A stretch of DNA of 64,000 nucleotides from the NCBI RefSeq assembly GCF_003693445.1, contig NZ_RFAR01000006.1:1-64000 (forward strand), read 5' to 3'. Source of the DNA: Aquitalea palustris. GTDB lineage: Bacteria > Pseudomonadota > Gammaproteobacteria > Burkholderiales > Chromobacteriaceae. Within the stretch, counting starts at the first letter, position 1, and the number at the start of each line of letters is the position of its first letter. The translations under genes were made by a program, and so were the position numbers. Shown here one piece after another: positions 46,443 through 55,891 of this stretch. The notes under the pieces are model-generated. The model was not told the DNA's origin. It made no database searches and saw nothing but the letters and a program-made list of their open reading frames with translations.

Positions 46443-47444
46443 TTACTGCTGATGGTAAGCGGTAATGCGTTCAACTTCTTCTTTGGAGCCGAGGAAGACT
46501 GCTACGCGCTCATGCAGCCCCTTGGGCTGGATTTCCATGATGCGTTGATAGCCGTTGGTGGCGGCGCCGCCAGCCTGCTCGATGATGAAGGCCATCGGAT
46601 TGCCTTCGTACATGATGCGCAGCTTGCCGGCCTTGTCCGGATCGCGAGCATCCTTCGGGTACATGAAGATGCCGCCACGGGTGATGATGCGATGCACCTC
46701 GGCCACCATCGATGCCACCCAGCGCATATTGTAGTCCTTGCCCAGCGGGCCGGTCTTGCCGGCCAGCATTTCATCCACATAGCGCTTAACCGGGGCTTCC
46801 CAGTGGCGCATATTGGACATGTTGATGGCAAATTCCTGGGTGCTTTCCGGTACTTGCATGTCGGAGTGGGTCAGCACGAAGGAGCCGTGTTCACGGTCCA
46901 GCGTGAAGCCGTGCACGCCGCTGCCGAAAGTCAGCACCAGCATGGTTTGCGGGCCGTATACGGTATAACCGGCGGCGACCTGTTCGGTCCCCGGTTGCAG
47001 GAAGGCTTCCGGTGTGGGGTGGTCGATGCCTGCCGGGCAGCGCAGGATGGAGAAAATGGTGCCGACCGAAATATTGACATCGATATTGGATGAGCCATCC
47101 AGCGGATCGAACATCAGCAGGTATTCGCCCTTCGGGTATTCGCCCGGGATATGGTAGGGCAGTTCCATTTCTTCCGAGGCCATGGCGGCCAGGCTGCCGC
47201 CCCATTCATTGGCATCCAGCAGGAAGTCGTTGGCGATCACGTCCAGTTTCTTTTGCGCTTCGCCCTGGATGTTGCCGGTACCGGCCTCACCCAGGATGCC
47301 GGCCAGCGCACCCTTGTTGACAGAGAAGCTGATGGCCTTGCAGGCGCGGCCAACGGTTTCGATCAGCAAACGCAGTTCGGGCGGCAGGGTGCCGGCCTTG
47401 CGCTGTTGTTCGATCAGAAAGCGGGAAAGGGTGATGCGGCTCAT
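46443..47444 (-). CDS. fbp: Fructose-1,6-bisphosphatase class 1
   Basis: A 333-residue enzyme of gluconeogenesis that forms fructose-6-phosphate. The metal site is seen in ASEEMELP and [11 protein letters not shown], and the C-terminal GGxxxN substrate region in [12 protein letters not shown]. Cytoplasmic homotetramer in the family. Length and start match the family. Single gene with a clear terminator. Confidence 0.97.
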   Translation of the reverse strand: MSRITLSRFLIEQQRKAGTLPPELRLLIETVGRACKAISFSVNKGALAGILGEAGTGNIQGEAQKKLDVIANDFLLDANEWGGSLAAMASEEMELPYHIPGEYPKGEYLLMFDPLDGSSNIDVNISVGTIFSILRCPAGIDHPTPEAFLQPGTEQVAAGYTVYGPQTMLVLTFGSGVHGFTLDREHGSFVLTHSDMQVPESTQEFAINMSNMRHWEAPVKRYVDEMLAGKTGPLGKDYNMRWVASMVAEVHRIITRGGIFMYPKDARDPDKAGKLRIMYEGNPMAFIIEQAGGAATNGYQRIMEIQPKGLHERVAVFLGSKEEVERITAYHQQ

Positions 47445-47589
47445 GGCGTTCCTTGCGTTCGGTGGGTGTGCGGTACTGGCTGGGTTCAGGCGCAGCGGCT
47501 CAATCTCAGGCGCACATTATAACGAATATGCCTGCAGCGTCATGCGCTAACAGCTATCAATAAATAGTCACCCAAGCGAGATGACTGCC

Positions 47590-48351
47590 ATGCGGACTCT
47601 CCTGTTGCTGATTCTGCTGTCCCTTGCCCTGCCGGCTTCAGCCCTGTCCATCTTTACCGAGGAGTGGCCACCCATCACCTTTCAGCGCAATGGTGTGGCG
47701 GATGGCATGGCCGTGGAAGTGGTGCGGGAGATTCAGGCGCGCATTCATGACAATACCGCCATCGAGGTTGTGCCGTGGGCGCGTGGCTATCGCGAACTGG
47801 AAAGCACGCCCAATGTATTGCTGTTTACCGTGGGGCGTAGCGATGCACGCGAAAAGCTGATGACGCTGGTCGGGCCGGTGGCGGTATCACAAACCGTACT
47901 GCTGTCACGCAAGGGTGAGGCCGGCAACCTGCTGGCCTTGGGCCCTGCGCTCTACAGTCGGCCGGTGGGGGCGTATCGCGGCAGTATCTTTGCTGATGCG
48001 GCGGCATCTGCCGGCTTTGTCGAGCTTGATCTGGCCCCCACACCGCAGGTGTCGGCACAGAAGCTGCTGGGCGGGCGTTACGATCTGTGGGTGGAGGGCG
48101 GCTTTGTGGTGGCCTCGGTATTGAAAGATATTCATCAGCCGCCAGATGCCGTGGAGGTGGTCAGGGTGCTGGAGTCGCTGGAGCTGTATCTGGCCTTCTC
48201 GCGCGGCACCTCGGCCCGCACCATCAGGCGCTGGTACGAGGCGCTGGCCGCCATGAAGAAGGACGGCAGTTTTCGCCGTATCTACAATAAATGGCTGCCG
48301 CGCGATACCGCGCCGCTGGAGATGCGTCAGCTGGGCCTGATACCGCAGTGA
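47590..48351 (+). CDS. Periplasmic substrate-binding protein (SBP_bac_3 type)
   Basis: A protein of about 253 residues with a signal peptide (MRTLLLLILLSLALPASA) and an amino-acid-type solute-binding fold: SIFTEEWPPITFQRNGVADGMAVEVV at the mature start (part shown), then a hinge and DGSFRRIYNKWL at the end. There is no permease or ATPase gene beside it, so it is an orphan binding or sensing protein. ATG 47581 is an alternative start that adds three residues. It converges on a LysR gene with a two-base gap. Confidence 0.82.
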   Translation: MRTLLLLILLSLALPASALSIFTEEWPPITFQRNGVADGMAVEVVREIQARIHDNTAIEVVPWARGYRELESTPNVLLFTVGRSDAREKLMTLVGPVAVSQTVLLSRKGEAGNLLALGPALYSRPVGAYRGSIFADAAASAGFVELDLAPTPQVSAQKLLGGRYDLWVEGGFVVASVLKDIHQPPDAVEVVRVLESLELYLAFSRGTSARTIRRWYEALAAMKKDGSFRRIYNKWLPRDTAPLEMRQLGLIPQ

Positions 48352-48353
48352 TC

Positions 48354-49298
48354 CTAGTCTTCCGGAAAGGCGTGGGCAATCATGTTGTCGTTGAGTCCGG
48401 CGGCCGGAAACGGGCGCATTTGTCCGGATTCCTGCTCCAGCCAGCGGCAAAAGGACGCCACGGTGGAGTCACCGGATGCCGTGCGCGGCACGATCCAGCA
48501 ATAGTCACGCACCGGTACCACCGGGCTGGACAGTGGCGCCACCAGTTGGCCGGAATCCACCAGCGACTGCGCCATCGGCAGCGGCCCCAGGGCCACGCCC
48601 AGGCCATCCAGTGCGGCTTGCAAGGCCAGCGAGAAACGGTCGAAGTGCAGGCCGCAGGCTGGTTTCAGTTCCGGTACGCCGGCCAGGGTCAGCCAGCGCT
48701 GCCAGGCGGTGGGGCGGGTGTCCGCATACAGCAGGGTGTGCTGGGCTAGGTCGGCCGGGCTTTCGATCGGAAAGCGTTTCAGCAGGGCAGGCGAGCATAG
48801 CGGCAGCTCGCATTCTTCCAGAAATGGCTTGGCGATATGGCCGGGCCAGTCGCCGGGGCCGCGGCGGATGGCGATGTCAAACGGGCTGTCCAGCCGGCTG
48901 ATGTCGCGGTCGGATGTCACCAGATGCAGCTCCACGTCCGGGTAGCTTTCGCGGAATACGTGCAGCCTGGGCATCAGCCAGTGCATGGCCATGGTGGGGG
49001 TGGAGTTGATGGTGAGCCGGCGCTGGTTGTCCGGCTGCAGCAATTGGGAAGTGGCGTTGGCGATGAGGTCCAGCCCGTCCTGCACCTGGATCAGGTAGCG
49101 CCAGCCGGTGTCGGTGAGTTTTACCCGTCCACCGGCGCGCTCGAACAGCCGCACGCCCAGCCATTCCTCCAACTGCTTGATCTGCTTGCTCACAGCACCG
49201 TGGGTAACGAACAGCTCGTCGGCTGCCGAGGAAAAGCTTTCCAGCCTTGCTGCAGCCTCAAATATGCGCAGCGCGTTGAGAGGGGGGTAAGTGCTCAT
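48354..49298 (-). CDS. LysR-family regulator (GcvA-like)
   Basis: A 314-residue regulator. The N-terminal HTH reads ALRIFEAAARLESFSSAADELFVTHGAVSKQIKQLEEWLG (shown in parts as a family marker: AADELFVTHGAVSKQ), and the C-terminal part is the periplasmic-binding-like effector domain. GcvA-type proteins control glycine cleavage or beta-lactamase genes, but here the target is unknown. It is divergent from acnB and convergent with a solute-binding gene. The start at 49298 fits the MSTYPPLNALR pattern. Confidence 0.9.
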   Translation of the reverse strand: MSTYPPLNALRIFEAAARLESFSSAADELFVTHGAVSKQIKQLEEWLGVRLFERAGGRVKLTDTGWRYLIQVQDGLDLIANATSQLLQPDNQRRLTINSTPTMAMHWLMPRLHVFRESYPDVELHLVTSDRDISRLDSPFDIAIRRGPGDWPGHIAKPFLEECELPLCSPALLKRFPIESPADLAQHTLLYADTRPTAWQRWLTLAGVPELKPACGLHFDRFSLALQAALDGLGVALGPLPMAQSLVDSGQLVAPLSSPVVPVRDYCWIVPRTASGDSTVASFCRWLEQESGQMRPFPAAGLNDNMIAHAFPED

Positions 49299-49478
49299 GG
49301 TGTGAGTATAACTCACAGACGATGTTTCGATTACTCGTTTGTCACTGGCGGTCAGACGGCGTAATCTTCCAGCAATCAAAACGGGGTAGAAGGAAATCTC
49401 CCCGGACGGTTGCCGCCAGTTGATCCTGCACTGGCGGCTGACTCATTGCAAACAACCCAAGCAAAAAGGTCCCAAGCT

Positions 49479-52073
49479 ATGCTCGAAGCCTACCGTCAGC
49501 ATGTTGCAGAGCGCGCCGCCATGGGCATTCCGCCCCTGCCGCTGTCCGCCAAGCAAACCGAACAACTGGTCGAACTCCTGAAAAACCCGCCCAAGGGCGA
49601 GGAAGATCTGCTGGTCGAGCTGATCACCTTCCGCGTACCGCCGGGCGTGGATGATGCCGCCAAGGTCAAGGCTTCCTTCCTGGCCGCCGTAGCCGAAGGT
49701 ACGGTAGCGTCGCCGCTGGTGTCGCGCGCCAAGGCCACCGAACTCTTGGGCACCATGCTGGGTGGTTACAACGTCAAGCCGCTGATCGACCTGCTGACTG
49801 ATGCAGAGGTGGGTGGCATCGCCGCCGAAGGCCTGAAGAAAACCCTGCTGGTATTCGATTTCTTCCACGACGTGCAAGTACTGGCCGAAGGCGGCAACGC
49901 CAATGCCAAGGGCGTGCTGCAAAGCTGGGCCGATGCCGAATGGTTCACCAGCCGTCCGGAAGTGGAAAAGAAAATCACCGTTACCGTATTCAAGGTGCCG
50001 GGCGAAACCAATACCGACGATCTGTCGCCGGCACCGGACGCCTGGAGCCGCCCGGATATCCCGCTGCACTATCTGGCCATGCTGAAGAACACCCGTCCGG
50101 GTGCCGCCTTCGTGCCGGAAGAAGATGGCAAGCGCGGTCCGATGCAGTTCATCGAAGACCTGAAGAAAAAAGGCCATCTGGTTGCCTACGTGGGCGACGT
50201 GGTGGGTACCGGTTCTTCCCGCAAGTCCGCCACCAACTCCGTGGTATGGGCTACCGGCCAGGACATCCCCTTTGTGCCGAACAAGCGCTTTGGCGGCGTG
50301 ACCCTGGGTGGCAAGATCGCTCCGATCTTCTTTAATACCCAGGAAGACTCCGGCTCGCTGCCGATCGAAGTGGACGTATCCGCGCTGGAAATGGGCGATG
50401 TGATCGACATCTACCCCTACGATGGCAAGATCGAAAAGAACGGCGCAACCGTGGCCAGCTTCCAGCTGAAGTCCGAAGTACTGCTGGACGAAGTGCGCGC
50501 AGGTGGCCGTATCAACCTGATCATCGGCCGTGGCCTGACCGCCAAGGCACGCGAAGCGCTGGGTCTGGCACCGTCCACCAGCTTCCGTCTGCCCAAGGAT
50601 CCGGTCAATTCCGGCAAGGGCTTCTCGCTGGCACAGAAGATGGTTGGCCGCGCCTGTGGTCTGCCGGAAGGCCAGGGCGTACGTCCGGGCACCTACTGCG
50701 AACCGAAAATGACCACCGTGGGTTCGCAAGACACCACCGGTCCGATGACCCGTGACGAGCTGAAAGACTTGGCCTGTCTGGGCTTCTCCGCCGACCTGGT
50801 GATGCAGTCCTTCTGCCACACTGCTGCTTATCCGAAGCCGGTGGACGTGAAGATGCACAAGGAACTGCCGGCCTTCATCTCCACCCGTGGCGGTGTTGCA
50901 CTGCGCCCGGGCGATGGCGTGATCCACAGCTGGCTGAACCGCCTGCTGCTGCCGGATACCGTGGGTACCGGTGGTGACTCGCACACCCGCTTCCCGATTG
51001 GTATTTCCTTCCCGGCCGGTTCCGGTCTGGTGGCGTTTGCTGCGGCTACCGGCGTGATGCCGCTAGACATGCCGGAATCGGTACTGGTGCGCTTCAAGGG
51101 CGAACTGCAACCGGGCGTCACCCTGCGTGACCTGGTGAATGCCATCCCGCTGTATGCCATCAAGCAAGGCCTGCTGACTGTGGCCAAGGCTGGCAAGAAG
51201 AACATCTTCTCCGGTCGCGTACTGGAAATCGAAGGTCTGCCTAACCTGAAGGTTGAGCAGGCATTCGAGCTGTCCGACGCTTCCGCCGAACGTTCTGCTG
51301 CCGGTTGCACCGTGCACCTGAACAAGGAGCCGATCGCCGAATACATGCGTTCCAACATCACCCTGATGAAGACCATGATTGCCGACGGCTATGCCGACCC
51401 GCGCACGCTGGAACGTCGCATCAAGAAGATGGAAGACTGGATCGCCAACGGTGAACTGCTGAAGGGTGATGCCGACGCTGACTACGCCGCCGTGATCGAA
51501 ATCGATCTGGCCGACGTGAAAGAGCCGATTGTGGCCTGCCCGAACGACCCGGATGATGTGAAATTCATGTCCGAAGTTGCCGGCACCAAGATCGACGAAG
51601 TGTTCATCGGTTCCTGCATGACCAACATCGGTCACTTCCGTGCGGCTTCCAAGCTGCTGGAAGGCAAACGCGACCTGCCGGTCAAGCTGTGGCTGGCCCC
51701 GCCGACCAAGATGGATGCGCAGCAACTGACCGACGAAGGTCACTATGGCGTGTTCGGCATGGCCGGTGCCCGCACCGAAATGCCGGGTTGCTCGCTGTGC
51801 ATGGGTAACCAGGCACAAGTGCGCGAAGGTGCCACCGTGATGTCCACTTCCACCCGTAACTTCCCCAACCGTCTGGGCAAGAACACCAATGTGTTCCTGG
51901 GTTCCGCTGAACTGGCCGCCATCTGCTCCAAGCTGGGCAAGATTCCGACCGTGGAAGAGTACAAGGCCAATATCGGCATCATCAATGAAAGCGGTGCCGA
52001 GGTTTACCGTTACCTGAGCTTTGACAAGATCAAGGACTACCAGGACATCGCGGCGACTGTTGCCAGCAACTGA
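49479..52073 (+). CDS. acnB: Aconitate hydratase B
   Basis: An 864-residue TCA cycle enzyme that isomerises citrate to isocitrate (and can act on 2-methylisocitrate). Typical AcnB order: N-terminal HEAT-like domain ([12 protein letters not shown]), swivel domain early in the sequence, then the catalytic domains. The 4Fe-4S ligands are near Cys713 (GSCMTNIGH) and Cys770/773 (PGCSLCMGN). The start at 49479 gives the usual MLEAYRQHV terminus; an upstream in-frame start at 49410 lacks support. Confidence 0.97.
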   Translation: MLEAYRQHVAERAAMGIPPLPLSAKQTEQLVELLKNPPKGEEDLLVELITFRVPPGVDDAAKVKASFLAAVAEGTVASPLVSRAKATELLGTMLGGYNVKPLIDLLTDAEVGGIAAEGLKKTLLVFDFFHDVQVLAEGGNANAKGVLQSWADAEWFTSRPEVEKKITVTVFKVPGETNTDDLSPAPDAWSRPDIPLHYLAMLKNTRPGAAFVPEEDGKRGPMQFIEDLKKKGHLVAYVGDVVGTGSSRKSATNSVVWATGQDIPFVPNKRFGGVTLGGKIAPIFFNTQEDSGSLPIEVDVSALEMGDVIDIYPYDGKIEKNGATVASFQLKSEVLLDEVRAGGRINLIIGRGLTAKAREALGLAPSTSFRLPKDPVNSGKGFSLAQKMVGRACGLPEGQGVRPGTYCEPKMTTVGSQDTTGPMTRDELKDLACLGFSADLVMQSFCHTAAYPKPVDVKMHKELPAFISTRGGVALRPGDGVIHSWLNRLLLPDTVGTGGDSHTRFPIGISFPAGSGLVAFAAATGVMPLDMPESVLVRFKGELQPGVTLRDLVNAIPLYAIKQGLLTVAKAGKKNIFSGRVLEIEGLPNLKVEQAFELSDASAERSAAGCTVHLNKEPIAEYMRSNITLMKTMIADGYADPRTLERRIKKMEDWIANGELLKGDADADYAAVIEIDLADVKEPIVACPNDPDDVKFMSEVAGTKIDEVFIGSCMTNIGHFRAASKLLEGKRDLPVKLWLAPPTKMDAQQLTDEGHYGVFGMAGARTEMPGCSLCMGNQAQVREGATVMSTSTRNFPNRLGKNTNVFLGSAELAAICSKLGKIPTVEEYKANIGIINESGAEVYRYLSFDKIKDYQDIAATVASN

Positions 52074-52094
52074 CCGGTTTGACGCTTGAACAGG

Positions 52095-52120
52095 AACCCC
52101 GCCATGTGCGGGGTTTTTTT
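52095..52120 (+). terminator. Terminator after acnB
   Basis: Stem CCCCGC and GCGGGG with a five-base loop is followed by T7. Confidence 0.93.
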
Positions 52121-52263
52121 GTGCATGCCGCCATTTGCGCGAAGTGGCAATGCGAAATGCGGTTAAAACCGGGTACAATCGGCGCTTTGCATTACCCCCG
52201 CCGTGCGCTGCGATGCTGGCTTTGCGCTGGTTGTTCGCCGCTGCGGCAGAATGAGGAAAGAGG

Positions 52264-55200
52264 TTGCTGATCGTGTGGTTTGTGCTTGGGCTGATGATGT
52301 TGGGTGTGGCGGCTGGTGTGACTTGGCGCAAGCTGGGAGCAGGGCACCCCTGGCGTGCGCGGGTGTCGCTGCAGCGTGAGCGCCTGCTGAAGAAGCTGGA
52401 TCGCGTGCTGGGGGCGGGTCATGACGAAGAGCTGGACATTGCGCCAGCGGCATTTCGCGAGCGCAGGCGCGAGCCGGTGGCCATTCGCTTTGATGCCACG
52501 GTGGCCGATGATGAGCCCGCCGTGTCCCCGCCATCAGCTGGCGCGCCGGAGACTGTCCCGATTGTTGCCAAGCCTCAGCCGGTAGCAGCTGCTGCAGCCG
52601 CCGTGCCGGTGCAGCCGGTCAGCCCGTCCCCGCGTGTGCAGGCCAAGCCAGCCGCGCCGGCTGCCGATCTGCCGCATGTCGAGCTGGTTCGCAGCTATCG
52701 CAAACCCAAGCCGGCAGCAGGCTCGCCCAGTCAGCCGCGTGGCGGAAATCTCCCGGTCATCGGCCTGGACGAGCTGCAAAACAATCTGCATCACGGTTCG
52801 CTGCGTCGCCAGGCCCAGCGCCAGTCGTTGTCTGGCCATCCCGAGCCGCGCCAGTTGCCGGTGATTGATCCGCATGAAGTGCGTGCCCAGGTCAATGCCC
52901 TGCACAGCAAGCGCCGTAGCCATGAGACCCCGGTCGTCAAGCCGGCCGTGGTGCTGCAGCCGGTGCATCCGGCTCCGCGCAAGATCATCACCCAGCCGAT
53001 ACCGCCGCGGGTCAGCCCACCGCCGCCCGAGCCGGCCATCGTCCGGCACGAACAACAGCCCCACAGCAATGCTTATGAAGGCTGGATCCGCCCGCCCGCG
53101 CCGCGTCCGCCGCAGTCCAAGCCGGCAGCTGCCCTTGCGCCGGCTGCCCTGGCGCCGGCTGCGGTGCTGCCTGGCCTGTCGTTGGCTGATATACCTGATG
53201 CGCCCTTGTCTCAGGCTGTGGCGGAGACTGCAGCACCAGCACCAGCACCAGCACCCGATCTTGCCATGCCGGATGCGGCACAGTCGGCGCTGCCTTCGCA
53301 GCAGTTGCTGGCAGAAGATGTGATCACCGCTGCAGCTACGACCAGCGAAGCTGTTGCCGGCGTGGAAGCACATGGCCTGATGGCGGTTTTGCCGCAGGTG
53401 GAGGAGGGCGCGGCCGCAGGCCCGTCGTCCAGCAGCCAGCCTGCAGCTGTCGCCGTCAGCGCCGAACCGCCTGCCGTTGACATGGCAGCTGGTGATGTAA
53501 GCGCGCTGGCGCAGCCCCTGATTCAGCCGACGATACCTGCTGCTTTGGCCGTGACCATAGCGACCTCAACGCCCGCAGCAGTGACGGCTGCGCCGCTGGT
53601 CGAGCCCGAGCGCCAGCCGTGGCGTTGGCCGGAGCAAAGACAGCAGGCGGTGCCGCAGGATAGCCTGGCCCGGCCGACTGAGTTGCCTCCACCGGCTGCA
53701 GCTGAAGCCGTCTTGCCGTGGTCGATGATCAGTGAGCGCACGCCTGCTCCTGTGCCAGTCAGCAAGCCGGAAAGCAATCTGGTGTGGCATCTGCTGGACG
53801 AGACTGATTTGCCAACCTCTGCTGCGGCTACCGCCAATAGCGCGGAGGCAGCCGTCGAGGCTGTTGCGGAGGTGCCGCTGGCTGCATCGCAGCCGCCTGC
53901 TACAGCAAGCGTGGCGGACGCTGCGCTGCCATGGAGCTTGCCACCCGCCGCTGCCCATCGTTCCAGCCTGCCGGTGATTTATGGTGAAGACTGCCTGCCG
54001 GGGCTGGACCTGCTGCGCCCGGCCGAAGAAGCCACCACCGTGGTATCGGAAGACGAATTGCTGGAACGCGGCATCCTGATCGAGGAAAAACTGGCCGAAT
54101 TCAAGGTCAAGGTCAGCGTGGTGGATGCCTATGCCGGGCCGGTGATTACCCGTTACGAGGTGGAACCGGCCGTTGGCGTGCGTGGCAACCAGGTGGTCAA
54201 CCTGATGAAAGACCTGTCGCGGGCGCTGGGGCTGGCTTCCATCCGCGTGGTGGAAACCATTCCGGGCAAAACCTGCATGGGCCTGGAGCTGCCCAATGCC
54301 AAGCGCCAGATGATACGGTTGTCAGAGATTTTCTCCGCCGACGTATTCCAGCAGCCAGCCTCGCGCCTGACCATGGCGCTGGGCAAGGATATTACCGGCC
54401 AGCCGGTGGCTATTGATCTGGCCAAGGCCCCGCACCTGCTGGTGGCGGGTACCACGGGCTCCGGCAAATCGGTGGGCGTTAACGCGATGATTCTGTCCAT
54501 GCTGTACAAGGCCACGCCGGACGAAGTGCGTTTCATCATGATCGACCCCAAGATGCTGGAATTGTCGGTATACAACGATATTCCACACTTGCTGGCGCCG
54601 GTGGTGACTGACATGAAGCTGGCCGCCAATGCGCTCAACTGGTGTGTGGGTGAAATGGAACGCCGCTACCGGCTGATGAGTGCCTTGGGCGTGCGTAATC
54701 TGGCCGGCTACAACGACAAGGTGCGCGAAGCCGAGGCCGCCGGCCGCCGCCTGACTAACCCCTTCAGCCTGACGCCGGAAACCCCGGAGCCGCTGAATAA
54801 TCTGCCCTTCATTGTGGTAGTGGTGGATGAGTTTGCCGACTTGATGATGGTGGCTGGCAAGAAGATCGAAGAACTGATTGCCCGGCTGGCACAGAAGGCG
54901 CGAGCGGCAGGTATTCATTTGATTCTGGCCACCCAGCGGCCGTCGGTGGATGTGATTACCGGCCTGATCAAGGCCAATATCCCGACGCGGATTGCCTTCC
55001 AGGTGTCCAGCAAGATCGACAGCCGCACCATTCTTGACCAGATGGGCGCGGAAAGCCTGCTGGGTCAGGGTGATATGTTGTTCCTGCCGCCGGGCAGTGG
55101 TTATCCGCAACGGGTACATGGCGCTTTTGTCACCGATGACGAAGTGCATGCCGTGGTGGATTTTCTCAAGCAGTGGGGCGAGCCGGATTATGTGGAAGGT

Positions 55201-55470
55201 TTGCTGACTGGTGAAACCGAGGCGGACGAGGAGTCGGCTGCAGCCACCGCCAAGACTCAGGCAGCCACCGAGAGCGATCCGCTCTATGATGAAGCAGTGG
55301 AAATCGTGCTGAAAACGCGCAAGCCGTCGATTTCTGCGGTACAGCGCCACTTGCGCATAGGCTATAACCGCGCGGCGCGGCTGATCGAGCAAATGGAAGC
55401 TGCCGGCATTGTCAGTGGTATGGAAAGCAATGGCAACCGCACGGTACTGGTGCCGCAGCGCGAATTCTGA
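52264..55470 (+). CDS. ftsK: FtsK/SpoIIIE-type DNA translocase
   Basis: A protein of about 1068 residues that pumps chromosome ends through the division septum. Residues 1-20 form one TM helix only, instead of the usual four. A very long Ala/Pro/Gln-rich linker (about 90-570) follows. The motor has Walker [11 protein letters not shown] near residue 730 and Walker [11 protein letters not shown]. The C-terminal gamma winged helix (about 1004-1066) reads KOPS-like DNA ([23 protein letters not shown], part shown). The first codon is TTG at 52264 after AGGAAAGAGG; a GTG at 52273 is an alternative. A terminator follows. Confidence 0.9.
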   Translation: MLIVWFVLGLMMLGVAAGVTWRKLGAGHPWRARVSLQRERLLKKLDRVLGAGHDEELDIAPAAFRERRREPVAIRFDATVADDEPAVSPPSAGAPETVPIVAKPQPVAAAAAAVPVQPVSPSPRVQAKPAAPAADLPHVELVRSYRKPKPAAGSPSQPRGGNLPVIGLDELQNNLHHGSLRRQAQRQSLSGHPEPRQLPVIDPHEVRAQVNALHSKRRSHETPVVKPAVVLQPVHPAPRKIITQPIPPRVSPPPPEPAIVRHEQQPHSNAYEGWIRPPAPRPPQSKPAAALAPAALAPAAVLPGLSLADIPDAPLSQAVAETAAPAPAPAPDLAMPDAAQSALPSQQLLAEDVITAAATTSEAVAGVEAHGLMAVLPQVEEGAAAGPSSSSQPAAVAVSAEPPAVDMAAGDVSALAQPLIQPTIPAALAVTIATSTPAAVTAAPLVEPERQPWRWPEQRQQAVPQDSLARPTELPPPAAAEAVLPWSMISERTPAPVPVSKPESNLVWHLLDETDLPTSAAATANSAEAAVEAVAEVPLAASQPPATASVADAALPWSLPPAAAHRSSLPVIYGEDCLPGLDLLRPAEEATTVVSEDELLERGILIEEKLAEFKVKVSVVDAYAGPVITRYEVEPAVGVRGNQVVNLMKDLSRALGLASIRVVETIPGKTCMGLELPNAKRQMIRLSEIFSADVFQQPASRLTMALGKDITGQPVAIDLAKAPHLLVAGTTGSGKSVGVNAMILSMLYKATPDEVRFIMIDPKMLELSVYNDIPHLLAPVVTDMKLAANALNWCVGEMERRYRLMSALGVRNLAGYNDKVREAEAAGRRLTNPFSLTPETPEPLNNLPFIVVVVDEFADLMMVAGKKIEELIARLAQKARAAGIHLILATQRPSVDVITGLIKANIPTRIAFQVSSKIDSRTILDQMGAESLLGQGDMLFLPPGSGYPQRVHGAFVTDDEVHAVVDFLKQWGEPDYVEGLLTGETEADEESAAATAKTQAATESDPLYDEAVEIVLKTRKPSISAVQRHLRIGYNRAARLIEQMEAAGIVSGMESNGNRTVLVPQREF

Positions 55471-55485
55471 GATAGGCCACACCAT

Positions 55486-55515
55486 GCAAAAAGGCAGCCG
55501 TGGCTGCCTTTTTGC
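55486..55515. terminator. Bidirectional terminator after ftsK
   Basis: A near-perfect stem, GCAAAAAGGCAGCC with GGCTGCCTTTTTGC, has only two bases between its arms. A- and T-runs on both sides let it act for ftsK and for the small gene on the other strand. Confidence 0.93.
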
Positions 55516-55531
55516 TTGCGCGTGAGTCTGC

Positions 55532-55678
55532 TTAGCGCGAAGACCTGCGACGCGGCTGCTCGTCTTCCTTGCGGATACGGATGGGGATCAGCTCGCGCTT
55601 TTTCTCCAGCGGGGCGGTCAGCATGCCCAGCACGACGGCAAAGGCAGCGATCATAAGGATCATCAGTATGGTTTCCAT
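55532..55678 (-). CDS. Small single-pass membrane protein, 48 residues
   Basis: A short reading frame that begins ATG GAA ACC at 55678 with a GAGGGAAG ribosome site about eight bases upstream. The product has one hydrophobic helix (residues about 4-21: ILMILMIAAFAVVLGMLT) followed by a strongly basic tail with EKKRELIPIRIRKEDE and RRRSSR. It is a likely inner membrane peptide with its tail in the cytoplasm. It lies between ftsK and a diguanylate cyclase gene and faces the ftsK terminator. Function unknown. Confidence 0.7.
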   Translation of the reverse strand: METILMILMIAAFAVVLGMLTAPLEKKRELIPIRIRKEDEQPRRRSSR

Positions 55679-55891
55679 GGCGGGCTTCCCTCGGCTAGCT
55701 GAGGTCTTGTTTGCTTGACCTCTGCCTTCATTGTTGGTGCAACTGGCTGATTGCTCAAGCTAAATATGCGGGTATTGTCATTTTTTTCAAGCAAAGCGCA
55801 GTAATTTCATAGCACTTTGCGGAGCAATCCAAACATCATCTATAAAGTAAAGCATGAATCAGCCTATCGATGCCGGGAGACCGTCTTGAGC

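Noticed and set aside
49443-50984. 513-residue frame on the minus strand opposite acnB
   Set aside because: It is an antisense shadow of acnB and shows no signature.
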